The position numbers were made by a program, and so were the translations under genes. DNA of 8,297 nucleotides from Nocardioides sp. GTDB lineage: Bacteria > Actinomycetota > Actinomycetes > Propionibacteriales > Nocardioidaceae. This document shows positions 1 to 5,532 of this stretch, in pieces (the first letter of the stretch is position 1; each line of letters starts with the position of its first letter). The stretch spans positions 1 through 8,297 of the forward strand of contig JAKFXV010000219.1 of assembly GCA_021731205.1 (NCBI GenBank), read 5' to 3'. The notes under the pieces were generated by a model that was not told where the DNA came from, did no database searches, and saw only the letters and a list, made by a program, of their open reading frames with translations.

Positions 1-1058
1 GGATGGTTGGCCGCCAGCTTCGCGAGCGCGGGACCGAAGACCTCGGCACCCAGCCGGGCAGCGTTCTCGACCATGCCCTCGTCAGTCATCGCCTCGATGG
101 TCGCGACGGCGGCCGCGCACGCGAGCGGATGTCCCGAGTAGGTCAGGCCGCCGGGATAGACCCGCTCGTCGAAGGTTGCCGCGATCGACGCGCTGATGAT
201 CACCCCACCCAGTGGGACGTAGCCGGAGTTGACGCCCTTCGCGAAGGTGATCAGATCCGGCACGACGTCGTAGTTCTCGAACGCGAACCAGCGCCCACTA
301 CGCCCGAACCCGGCCATCACCTCGTCGGCGATGTAGACGATGCCGTGGCGGTCGCACAGGTCGCGCACCCCGGCCAGGTAGCCCGGCGGAGGCGGCATAA
401 TGCCCGCCGTGCCAGGGATCGACTCCAGCACGATCGCCGCGATCCCGGCCGGCCCCTCCAGCGCGACGACCTGCTCCAGATGTTCCAGCGCGCGCTCGCA
501 TTCTTCGGCCTCGGTCGTCGCGTGGAACGGACTGCGATACAGGAACGGCCCGAAAAAGTGCACCGTCCCGGCGCTGCCGTTGTCGCTGGCCCAGCGGCGC
601 GGGTCACCGGTCATGTTGACGGCCAAGTGGGTGCCCCCGTGATACGAGCGGTACGTCGAGAGCACCTTGGTGCGGCCGGTGTGCAGCCGCGCCATGCGCA
701 CGGCGTGCTCGATGGCGTCGGCGCCGCCGTTGGTGAAGAACACCTTGTCCATGCCGTCGGGCGCCAGCCCCGTGATCAGCCGAGCCGCCTCGGACCGAGC
801 TGCGTTGGCGAACTGCGGCGCAACGGTGGCCATCGCCGCCGCCTGCTCCTGGATCGCCGCGACCACGCGTGGGTGCTGGTGGCCGATGTTGGTGAAGACC
901 AGCTGCGAGGTGAAGTCGAGGTACTCCTTGCCGCGCTCGTCCCACACCCGCGAACCCGCGCTCCGACTCAACACCAGCGGCTTGATCTTGGCTTGCGCCG
1001 ACCAGGAGTGGAAGACGTGGGCACGATCGAGCTCGAAGGCTCGCGACTCATCGATCAT
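1..1058 (-). CDS. Class III PLP-dependent aminotransferase, taurine/omega-amino-acid type (3' end outside window)
   Basis: Fold-type I transaminase that moves an amino group from an amine or omega-amino acid to pyruvate or 2-oxoglutarate through pyridoxal phosphate. The frame is open from ATG at 1058 to the left edge: 352 complete codons of a family usually about 430-460 long, so the C-terminus is missing. Visible are HVFHSWSAQ near residues 14-22 (typical of the taurine/omega-amino-acid branch), NGGADAIE (110-117) for the cofactor phosphate, ADEV with the PLP-nitrogen aspartate D245, and TFAKG with the Schiff-base lysine K274. The start is chosen because family alignment begins just before HVFHSWS. 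A GTAGG lies 9 nt upstream as a weak ribosome site, and TAGGCT lies exactly 7 nt upstream as a possible leaderless -10. The gene is co-directional with rplL but separated from it by a strong hairpin, so probably independently transcribed. The substrate is inferred and not certain; a beta-alanine or other amine transaminase is possible. Confidence 0.88.
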   Translation of the reverse strand, partial: MIDESRAFELDRAHVFHSWSAQAKIKPLVLSRSAGSRVWDERGKEYLDFTSQLVFTNIGHQHPRVVAAIQEQAAAMATVAPQFANAARSEAARLITGLAPDGMDKVFFTNGGADAIEHAVRMARLHTGRTKVLSTYRSYHGGTHLAVNMTGDPRRWASDNGSAGTVHFFGPFLYRSPFHATTEAEECERALEHLEQVVALEGPAGIAAIVLESIPGTAGIMPPPPGYLAGVRDLCDRHGIVYIADEVMAGFGRSGRWFAFENYDVVPDLITFAKGVNSGYVPLGGVIISASIAATFDERVYPGGLTYSGHPLACAAAVATIEAMTDEGMVENAARLGAEVFGPALAKLAANH

Positions 1059-1142
1059 GCTCGGCAGCCTACGTCCGCCCCGCCTCGCCAGCCACCGGGC
1101 GACGCGCTGGTCTCGACAGGCCAGGTGCCTGCGGACACACGA

Positions 1143-1178
1143 AGGGCGGTCAACCCGGTCGTTCGGGTTGACCGCCCT
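1143..1178 (-). terminator. Hairpin terminator after rplL
   Basis: A perfect 15-bp inverted repeat (arms 1143-1157 and 1164-1178, GGGCGGTCAACCC core) with a 6-nt loop starts 25 nt past the rplL stop. On the minus strand the stem is followed by TTCGTGTGT, a poor U-tract, as is common for terminators in high-GC actinobacteria. It should end the rplJL transcript before the class III aminotransferase gene. Because it is symmetric it could also act on plus-strand transcripts, although no plus-strand gene lies upstream. Confidence 0.82.
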
Positions 1179-1203
1179 GCGCGGCGTACAGGTTGGAACT
1201 AGC

Positions 1204-1599
1204 TCACTTGAGCGAGACGCTGGCGCCAGCTGCTTCGAGAACTTCCTTCGCCTTCTCGGCGGCGGCCTTGTCAACGCCCTCGAGAACGGCCTTGGGAGCG
1301 GCCTCGACGAGGTCCTTGGCCTCCTTCAGGCCGAGGGAGGTCAGGGCGCGCACCTCCTTGATGACGTTGATCTTCTTGTCACCGGCGGCCTCGAGAACGA
1401 CGTCGAAGGAGTCCTGCTCGGCGGCAGCCTCGTCAGCGCCACCGCCACCACCGGCGGCTGGGGCAGCGGCAGCCACGGCCACGGGCGCGGCGGCAGTCAC
1501 GCCGAAGGTCTCTTCGAACTGCTTCACGAACTCGCTGAGCTCGATCAGGGTCATTTCCTTGAATGCGTCGAGCAGGGCATCGGTGCTGAGCTTCGCCAT
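1204..1599 (-). CDS. rplL: 50S ribosomal protein L7/L12 (bL12)
   Basis: Acidic stalk protein, present as multiple dimers bound to L10, that recruits and activates the translational GTPases. The 131-aa product has the usual architecture. The N-terminal dimerisation and L10-binding helices begin [20 protein letters not shown], an alanine/glycine-rich hinge covers roughly residues 35-57, and the C-terminal domain carries [24 protein letters not shown], the GTPase-factor-binding face. Length is normal for actinobacteria. The ATG at 1599 has a GGAAGGA ribosome site about 8-9 nt upstream. It lies 80 nt downstream of rplJ on the same strand, with a small hairpin (1622-1640) between them, and is closed by the terminator at 1143-1178. 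Unlike the classical order, the next gene on this strand is an aminotransferase, not rpoB. Confidence 0.98.
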   Translation of the reverse strand: MAKLSTDALLDAFKEMTLIELSEFVKQFEETFGVTAAAPVAVAAAAPAAGGGGGADEAAAEQDSFDVVLEAAGDKKINVIKEVRALTSLGLKEAKDLVEAAPKAVLEGVDKAAAEKAKEVLEAAGASVSLK

Positions 1600-1621
1600 G
1601 GTGGCGGTTCCTTCCGTTCGG

Positions 1622-1640
1622 CGGCCTCATCACGAGGCCG
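1622..1640 (-). other. Small hairpin in the rplJ-rplL spacer
   Basis: Perfect 7-bp inverted repeat CGGCCTC/GAGGCCG with a 5-nt loop, 22 nt upstream of the rplL start codon and just 5' of its ribosome site. There is no U-tract, so a terminator is unlikely. An mRNA-stability or processing role that raises rplL expression over rplJ is an inference, fitting the known need for several L12 copies per L10. Confidence 0.55.
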
Positions 1641-1679
1641 AGTATGTGTGTTGGGTTGGTGCAGGTTTGGTACGACGGA

Positions 1680-2210
1680 TCAGGCGGCGGGCTGTTCCTG
1701 CTTGTTCTTGGCTTGCAGGGCTCCCACGACGCGGGCGGCCTGCGCGAGCGGGGCGTTGAGCAGGTAGACGGCCTGCGACAGCGACGCGAGCATGGCGCCC
1801 GCGAGCTTGGCCATCAGCACCTCGCGCGACTCGAGGTCGGCGAGCTTCGCCACCTCGGCAGCGCTCAGCGCCTTGCCGTCCAAGATCCCGCCCTTGATGA
1901 CCAGCGCGGGGTTGGCCTTGGCGAAGTCACGCAGTCCCTTGGCCGCCTCGACGACGTCGCCGTTGATGAACGCGATGGCGGTCGGGCCGGTCAGCAGTTC
2001 ATCGAAACCGGGGATTCCGGCCTCGGTCGCGGCCAACTTGGCGAGCGTGTTCTTGACCACGGCGTAGTCGGCGTTGTCGCCGAGTGAGCGCCGAAGATCT
2101 TGCAGTTGCTTCACGGTGAGACCGCGATATTCGGTCAACACCGCTCCAGCCGAGGCGCTGAAGGACTCAGCGATCTCGGCGACGGCGGCTGCCTTGTCTG
2201 GCCGTGCCAT
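1680..2210 (-). CDS. rplJ: 50S ribosomal protein L10 (uL10)
   Basis: Base of the ribosomal stalk: its N-terminal domain binds 23S rRNA at the GTPase centre with L11, and its C-terminal helix holds the L7/L12 dimers. The 176-aa product starts [15 protein letters not shown] and contains the typical L10 segments [35 protein letters not shown] and [11 protein letters not shown], then the alanine-rich C-terminal helix ([20 protein letters not shown]) and a charged tail. The start is the ATG at 2210, preceded by GGAAGGGAGA. The frame stays open upstream to about 2531, but that stretch is not L10-like and covers the leader RNA. The long leader and upstream palindrome suggest that rplJL has its own promoter and feedback control. 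Confidence 0.97.
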   Translation of the reverse strand: MARPDKAAAVAEIAESFSASAGAVLTEYRGLTVKQLQDLRRSLGDNADYAVVKNTLAKLAATEAGIPGFDELLTGPTAIAFINGDVVEAAKGLRDFAKANPALVIKGGILDGKALSAAEVAKLADLESREVLMAKLAGAMLASLSQAVYLLNAPLAQAARVVGALQAKNKQEQPAA

Positions 2211-2295
2211 GGGTCTCCCTTCCAGATCGAGCTTGGTGTGGATTCGTGCGTGTCCAGCGAACCGGCGGTCTGCGGTCGGGGCCACACAAGACGAA

Positions 2296-2322
2296 ACGCC
2301 CTGGGCACAGGCCGCAGGGCGT
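2296..2322 (-). terminator. Attenuator-like hairpin in the rplJ leader
   Basis: Perfect 8-bp stem ACGCCCTG/CAGGGCGT (arms 2296-2303 and 2315-2322). It can be extended inside by GGC/GCC past one bulged base, leaving a 4-nt loop. On the minus strand it is followed by TTTCGTCTTGT, a moderately U-rich run. It lies about 85 nt before the rplJ start codon, so it could serve as a regulated transcription attenuator within the leader. Regulation is inferred from position only. Confidence 0.45.
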
Positions 2323-2449
2323 GGTGCGCTCCATGGAACGCTTGCTCTGACACCTGCGCAGGCCGTCCGCTGGTGCGGACCTTCGGTCGGAGCCCGAGAA
2401 CCTGGGAGGCTCTTGGATTCCGGCAACCGGCGGTCTTTGGTTCTCGCAA

Positions 2450-2479
2450 ACAGTACGGCGTCCGACAGCGTGCGGCCAA
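2450..2479 (-). promoter_or_regulatory. Candidate promoter for rplJL
   Basis: On the minus strand TTGGCC (2479-2474) is separated by 18 nt from TACTGT (2455-2450), a reasonable -35/-10 pair for a principal sigma factor in a GC-rich genome (4/6 and 3/6 matches to consensus). It lies between the palindromic element and the leader hairpins, where an rplJ promoter would be expected. It would give a leader of roughly 230 nt. Confidence 0.35.
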
Positions 2480-2504
2480 ATCGTCCGCCTCGTTCTGCCC
2501 ACTC

Positions 2505-2620
2505 CGCTGACCCGGCGCGAAAGCACATCAAATCGCGCTGACCCGGCTCGAAAACACGCGCAAGCGTGTCTTTTCGAGCCGGGTCAGCGCAGATTTGGGG
2601 CTTTTCGCGCCGGGTCAGCG
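2505..2620. repeat. Nested palindrome of four 19-bp motif copies between rplA and rplJ
   Basis: Four copies of a motif reading CGCTGACCCGGC(G/T)CGAAA(A/G) lie at 2505-2523 and 2536-2554 (forward) and 2571-2589 and 2602-2620 (inverted). The outer pair forms an exact 18-bp stem (2505-2522 with 2603-2620) and the inner pair an exact 20-bp stem (2535-2554 with 2571-2590). Between them CAAATC pairs with GATTTG. At the centre ACACGC/GCGTGT closes a 4-nt loop, with short T-runs on either strand. The outer copies carry GGCGCG and the inner copies GGCTCG, so each stem stays fully paired. The element abuts the rplA TAA stop. It probably acts as a transcription barrier or 3'-end stabiliser and may belong to a dispersed intergenic repeat family. 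Confidence 0.9.
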
Positions 2621-3334
2621 TTAGGCGGCGTCGTCCTCGGTCACGTTGCGGGTGCGGTTGGGGTCGATCGGGATGCCTGGACCCATCGTGGTCGACACGG
2701 TGATCTTCTTGATGTAGCGACCCTTGGAGCTCGACGGCTTGAGCCGAAGGATCTCCTCTAGCGCCGCCGCATAGTTCTCGACCAACTGGATGTCGGTGAA
2801 GGACGCCTTGCCGATGATGAAGTGCAGGTTCGAGTGTCGATCCACCCGGAACTCGATCTTGCCGCCCTTGATGTCCGAGACCGCCTTGGCGACGTCGGCC
2901 GTGACCGTTCCGGTCTTCGGGTTGGGCATGAGGCCTCGGGGGCCGAGCACCCGGCCCAGGCGGCCGACCTTCCCCATCATGTCCGGAGTCGCGACGACGG
3001 CGTCGAAGTCCAGCCAGCCGCCGTTGACCTTCTCGATCAACTCGTCACCGCCGACGATGTCGGCACCGGCTTCGCGGGCGGCCTCGGCCTTCTCGGCGTT
3101 GGCGAACACCAAGACCCGGGCGGTCTTGCCCGTGCCGTGCGGCAAGTTGACCGTGCCGCGAACCATCTGGTCGGCCTTGCGTGGGTCGACGCCGAGCCGC
3201 ATGGCCACGTCGACGGTCTCGTCGAACTTGACCTTGCTGGACGCCTTCGCCAGCCGCACCGCGGCGAGTGGCGAGTAGAGCTGGGACTTGTCGATGGTCT
3301 GTGCCGCCGAACGGTAGTTCTTGCTGCGCTGCAT
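2621..3334 (-). CDS. rplA: 50S ribosomal protein L1 (uL1)
   Basis: Protein of the mobile L1 stalk, which helps release deacylated tRNA from the E site. In many bacteria it also represses its own rplK-rplA mRNA. The 237-aa product is full length for the family. It begins [22 protein letters not shown], followed by [24 protein letters not shown] and NLPHGTGK. The L1 signature region [15 protein letters not shown] lies in the middle, and [19 protein letters not shown] and the [10 protein letters not shown] segment follow near the end. The ATG at 3334 is preceded by a purine-rich AAGAAGAGAG stretch instead of a strong Shine-Dalgarno sequence. It lies 92 nt downstream of rplK, so the two are probably cotranscribed. 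The TAA stop at 2623-2621 is followed immediately by the nested palindrome. Confidence 0.98.
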   Translation of the reverse strand: MQRSKNYRSAAQTIDKSQLYSPLAAVRLAKASSKVKFDETVDVAMRLGVDPRKADQMVRGTVNLPHGTGKTARVLVFANAEKAEAAREAGADIVGGDELIEKVNGGWLDFDAVVATPDMMGKVGRLGRVLGPRGLMPNPKTGTVTADVAKAVSDIKGGKIEFRVDRHSNLHFIIGKASFTDIQLVENYAAALEEILRLKPSSSKGRYIKKITVSTTMGPGIPIDPNRTRNVTEDDAA

Positions 3335-3356
3335 GAGTGGTTCTCTCTTCTTTCGA

Positions 3357-3391
3357 GGTGTGGTCGTGTGGACCAGCGCGGTCCTGCCACA
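3357..3391 (-). promoter_or_regulatory. Hairpin motif in the rplA leader
   Basis: On the minus strand TGTGGCA is followed by GGACC-GCGCT-GGTCC (arms 3380-3384 and 3370-3374) and then ACACGACCACACC. The same arrangement, TGGCAGG-CC, loop, GGTCCAC, then GACCAC, occurs upstream of rplK at 3888-3923. A ribosomal-protein (L1) binding site or an RNase processing site is an inference. Confidence 0.4.
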
Positions 3392-3426
3392 GGTTCTTGA
3401 GTGTTTGGCGTGCTGGGTTGTGCGGA

Positions 3427-3855
3427 CTACTCGGTCGTGACGCCCATCGAGCGTGCGGTGCCCTCGACGATCTTCATGGCTGCCTCGACATCATTGGCGT
3501 TGAGGTCAGGCAGCTTGGTGGTCGCAATCTCGCGCACCTGCTCCTTGGTCAACTTGGCGACCTTGTCCTTGTGCGGAACGCTGGAACCCTTCTTGAGCCC
3601 CGCCGCCTTCTTGATCAGTTCCGAGGCCGGCGGGGTCTTGGTGATGAAGGTGAAGCTGCGGTCCTCGAAGATCGTGATCTCCACGGGGATCACGTTGCCG
3701 CGCATGGTTTCGGTCTGGGCGTTGTAGGCCTTGCAGAAGTCCATGATGTTCACGCCGTGCGGACCCAGTGCGGTGCCGACGGGCGGGGCCGGGGTGGCCG
3801 CGCCGGCCTGCAACTGCACCTTCACGAGCGCGGCGATCTTCTTCTTGGGAGGCAT
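3427..3855 (-). CDS. rplK: 50S ribosomal protein L11 (uL11)
   Basis: Binds the GTPase-associated region of 23S rRNA at the stalk base with L10. It is needed for elongation-factor function and for stringent-response activation by RelA-type enzymes, and its rRNA site is the thiostrepton target. The 142-aa product has the N-terminal domain starting [18 protein letters not shown], with the proline-rich [24 protein letters not shown] segment. The C-terminal RNA-binding domain includes [19 protein letters not shown] and ends at [20 protein letters not shown]. The ATG at 3855 is preceded by GAAGGA at a rather long 13-nt spacing. It lies 103 nt downstream of nusG and 92 nt upstream of rplA. Confidence 0.98.
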   Translation of the reverse strand: MPPKKKIAALVKVQLQAGAATPAPPVGTALGPHGVNIMDFCKAYNAQTETMRGNVIPVEITIFEDRSFTFITKTPPASELIKKAAGLKKGSSVPHKDKVAKLTKEQVREIATTKLPDLNANDVEAAMKIVEGTARSMGVTTE

Positions 3856-3887
3856 AACTTTTCGTTGGTCCTTCTCGTGCGTACGTC

Positions 3888-3923
3888 GTGGTCTTGGTGG
3901 ACCCGGTTCAGGGCCCTGCCACC
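3888..3923 (-). promoter_or_regulatory. Hairpin motif in the rplK leader
   Basis: On the minus strand GGTGG-CAG-GGCCC, a 6-nt loop, then GGGTC-CCACC folds with a 3-nt bulge (3923-3896), and CAAGACCAC follows. It closely resembles the hairpin before rplA. The 12-mer CACCAAGACCAC of this region also recurs in the nusG leader (4868-4857). Possible cis-acting control or processing site; function unproven. Confidence 0.4.
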
Positions 3924-3958
3924 TGGTTGTTGCGGTTGAACGTGACTCTCAGTGAGCG

Positions 3959-4774
3959 TCAGACCTTCTCGATCTGGCTGAAGCTCAGCTCGACCGGGGT
4001 CTCCCGGCCGAAGATCTCGACGAGGGCCTTGACCCTCTGGGACTCGACATTGATCTCGGTGATCGTGGCGTGCAAGGTCGCGAACGGCCCGTCGACCACC
4101 ATGACGGAGTCGGAGACGACGAAGTCGGACATCTCGACCGGCTTCTTGGCACCGCCACTCTTGACGCTCGGTGCCTTGCCGGCCGCGACCGCCTCGGCCT
4201 CGGCCGCCGCGACCACTGCTGGGGCCAACATGTTCTCGACCTCGGCCATGCTCAGCGGGACGGGTTGGTGGCTGTGACCGACGAACCCGGTGACCGACGG
4301 CGTGTTCCGCACGGCCGACCACGACTCGTCGGTGAGGTCCATCCGCACCAGGACGTAGCCGGGCAACACGGTGCGTCGCACCAGCTTGCGCTGGCCATTC
4401 TTGATCTCGGCGACCTCTTCGGTCGGGACCACGATCTCGTGGATGTAGTCCTCCATGTTGAGCGAGTGGACCCGGTTCTCGAGGTTGGCCTTCACCCGGT
4501 TCTCCATGCCGGAGTAGGTGTGCACCACGAACCAGTCACCTGGCTTGGCCCACAACTCTTCGCGGAACTCCTCCAGCGGGTCGGCCTCGGGCGCAGGCGC
4601 GTCTTCGGCCGGCACCTCGTCTGGTTCGTCCGCGACGGACTGCTCCTCGGCCAGTTGCTCCTCGGCCGGCTGTTCCTCGGCCACCGGGGCATCCTCCACC
4701 GGTGCTTCCTCGGGCGCGACGGAAGACTCGTCGACCGCTCCGGTCGAGTCGAACGGGTCATACTGTTGCGACAC
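3959..4774 (-). CDS. nusG: Transcription termination/antitermination factor NusG
   Basis: Binds elongating RNA polymerase through its NGN domain and modulates pausing and Rho termination. Through its KOW domain it can contact S10 to couple transcription and translation. In the 271-aa product, residues 1-75 are a low-complexity acidic extension (with AEEQ at 32, 37 and 42) usual in actinobacterial NusG. The NGN domain begins at [21 protein letters not shown] (81-101) and includes [11 protein letters not shown]. An alanine-rich linker covers about 183-212, and the KOW domain is at 218-271 ([26 protein letters not shown]). The start is GTG at 4774, with GGAG 6 nt upstream; no ATG fits the acidic extension. 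It lies 110 nt downstream of secE, and the spacer holds an exact 15-bp tandem duplication. Confidence 0.97.
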   Translation of the reverse strand: MSQQYDPFDSTGAVDESSVAPEEAPVEDAPVAEEQPAEEQLAEEQSVADEPDEVPAEDAPAPEADPLEEFREELWAKPGDWFVVHTYSGMENRVKANLENRVHSLNMEDYIHEIVVPTEEVAEIKNGQRKLVRRTVLPGYVLVRMDLTDESWSAVRNTPSVTGFVGHSHQPVPLSMAEVENMLAPAVVAAAEAEAVAAGKAPSVKSGGAKKPVEMSDFVVSDSVMVVDGPFATLHATITEINVESQRVKALVEIFGRETPVELSFSQIEKV

Positions 4775-4790
4775 GTGGTGCTCCGCTCCC

Positions 4791-4820
4791 TTGTTCTGGG
4801 CTTCCTTGTTCTGGGCTTCC
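4791..4820. repeat. 15-bp exact tandem duplication in the nusG leader
   Basis: TTGTTCTGGGCTTCC occurs twice in direct succession (4791-4805 and 4806-4820), with a degenerate third unit to about 4835. On the minus strand the units read GGAAGCCCAGAACAA, which places Shine-Dalgarno-like AAGGAAG and AAGGGAG runs upstream of the nusG GTG. Probably a slippage duplication; any effect on translation is speculative. Confidence 0.85.
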
Positions 4821-4884
4821 GTGCTCTCTGGACTTCATGTGCTCTTGACTGCCTGGGTGGTCTTGGTGCCGGCCCCTGCGTGGG

Positions 4885-5148
4885 CTACTGACCCTTGTCG
4901 CCGCCGAAAATGCTCAGCACCAACTTGCCGAGCGCCAGGTCGAGCAACGAGACCAACACCATCATCACGGTCACGAACACCATCACCACGATGAAGTACG
5001 TCACCAGTTGGTCGCGAGTGGGCCACACCACCTTGCGGAGTTCGGCCACGACCTGGCGATAGAACGTCGCCGGGGACGTACGTCGAGCCTGGTCGGCGCC
5101 GTCGCCGGAACCGCGTACGACGCTGCTCTCTGCTCCGCCGCCATCCAT
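4885..5148 (-). CDS. secE: Preprotein translocase subunit SecE
   Basis: Small essential membrane clamp of the SecYEG channel. The 87-aa product has a hydrophilic glycine- and charge-rich N-terminus, then an amphipathic segment with the SecE signature AELRKVVWPTRDQLVTY (35-51). One transmembrane helix covers about residues 49-69 (FIVVMVFVTVMMVLVSLL), with a short tail. This single-helix form is normal outside Enterobacteria. The frame stays open upstream to 5232, but that longer version would run into the 3' end of the tRNA-Trp. The ATG at 5148, with AGG 7 nt upstream (GTAGGTCAGCTC), is therefore preferred. It lies 76 nt downstream of the tRNA and 110 nt upstream of nusG on the same strand. 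Confidence 0.95.
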   Translation of the reverse strand: MDGGGAESSVVRGSGDGADQARRTSPATFYRQVVAELRKVVWPTRDQLVTYFIVVMVFVTVMMVLVSLLDLALGKLVLSIFGGDKGQ

Positions 5149-5196
5149 GAGCTGACCTACTTCCGTTGCTGTCGACCGTCTCCGGCCTTGACCCGA

Positions 5197-5215
5197 CCTC
5201 GCTAGCCGAGCGAGG
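5197..5215 (-). other. Hairpin between tRNA-Trp and secE
   Basis: Perfect 7-bp inverted repeat CCTCGCT/AGCGAGG with a 5-nt loop, starting 9 nt after the tRNA discriminator base on the minus strand. TCGGGTCAAGG follows and is not U-rich, so a classical terminator is doubtful. It could mark tRNA 3'-end processing or partial termination before secE. Confidence 0.4.
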
Positions 5216-5224
5216 CGTTTCGTG

Positions 5225-5297
5225 CAGGGCACGAGGGACTTGAACCCCCAACCTTCGGTTTTGGAGACCGATGCTCTGCCAGTTGAGCTAGTGCCCT
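5225..5297 (-). tRNA. tRNA-Trp (anticodon CCA)
   Basis: Read on the minus strand, the 73-nt cloverleaf is complete. The acceptor stem is AGGGCAC/GTGCCCT, the D arm GCTC...GAGC, and the anticodon stem TCGGT/ACCGA with loop CTCCAAA, giving anticodon CCA. The T arm has GGTTCAAGTCC, and the discriminator base is G, as expected for bacterial tRNA-Trp. The 3' CCA is not encoded (CAC follows the discriminator), so it must be added after transcription. It lies directly upstream of secE, an arrangement known in other actinobacteria. Confidence 0.97.
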
Positions 5298-5407
5298 CCG
5301 GGGCAACACCCTCGAGCCGAACACCCGTTCCGCAGACTCAGCGCGAAGCGTGATGCGCATTGTTCTTGAGGGCAGGCCGAAGCATGGGGGCGAAGCACCA
5401 ACAAAGG

Positions 5408-5438
5408 AGTCTACGGGGAACCCTGCAGTCGAGTCCAA
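5408..5438 (-). promoter_or_regulatory. Candidate promoter for tRNA-Trp (and secE-nusG)
   Basis: On the minus strand TTGGAC (5438-5433) and TAGACT (5413-5408) are separated by 19 nt, slightly long for a principal-sigma promoter. Transcription would start near 5400, about 100 nt before the mature tRNA. This is the best pair I found by eye in the divergent gap 5298-5532; support is sequence resemblance only. Confidence 0.3.
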
Positions 5439-5519
5439 ACGCCTCGGGCACGGTCGCGGCCCGGACGGTGGGCTCCGGCGGGCCCGGGGAGCGGGGGCAG
5501 CGGGCAGGTCGCGGCACCT

Positions 5520-5532
5520 TACGATGGACCCC
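5520..5532 (+). promoter_or_regulatory. Candidate -10 element for leaderless transcription of the class I aminotransferase
   Basis: TACGAT (5520-5525) ends 7 nt before the ATG at 5533, the spacing expected if transcription begins at the start codon itself. No good Shine-Dalgarno sequence precedes this ATG and no clear -35 is visible. Leaderless mRNAs are common in actinobacteria. The element also argues against the alternative in-frame ATG at 5524, which overlaps it. Confidence 0.45.

Larger units (their letters stand above)
2211..2504 (-). promoter_or_regulatory. rplJ leader region, L10-leader-like autoregulatory RNA
   Basis: Non-coding stretch before rplJ on the minus strand, with dense potential structure. 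GACC-GAA-GGTC (2378-2388) and GTCCGC-ACCA-GCGGAC (2365-2380) share bases, so they are mutually exclusive. The self-complementary CCTGCGCAGG follows, then the attenuator-like hairpin at 2296-2322. From family knowledge, L10 or the L10-L12 complex represses its own operon by binding an rplJ leader RNA. Position, length and structure fit that class (Rfam L10_leader), but I could not run a covariance search. The 12-mer AACCGGCGGTCT occurs twice (2260-2271 and 2425-2436). Confidence 0.6.

Noticed and set aside
3..1202. Long plus-strand open frame across the left end
   Set aside because: It is the antisense shadow of the class III aminotransferase. The translation is Arg/Gly/His-rich with no family resemblance, while the opposite frame has complete motifs.
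2211..2531. 5' extension of rplJ giving a 283-residue protein
   Set aside because: The added residues are not L10-like and would cover leader RNA hairpins and part of the palindrome. The ATG at 2210 has a proper ribosome site and the conserved L10 N-terminus.
2505..2620. CRISPR array, from four repeated 19-bp units
   Set aside because: The copies alternate in orientation and pair with each other, spacers are not of uniform length, and no cas gene is near.
2505..2620. Insertion sequence or intact transposon
   Set aside because: No transposase frame lies inside or beside the element and no target-site duplication is visible. It may at most be a non-autonomous repeat.
5149..5232. 5' extension of secE giving a 115-residue protein
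   Set aside because: It would begin inside the tRNA-Trp acceptor stem. The ATG at 5148 gives a normal SecE with a ribosome site.
5298..5519. Riboswitch or small gene in the gap between tRNA-Trp and the class I aminotransferase
   Set aside because: The stretch is GC-rich with no recognisable riboswitch core, and open frames there have no ribosome site. Only a weak minus-strand promoter candidate (5408-5438) was kept.
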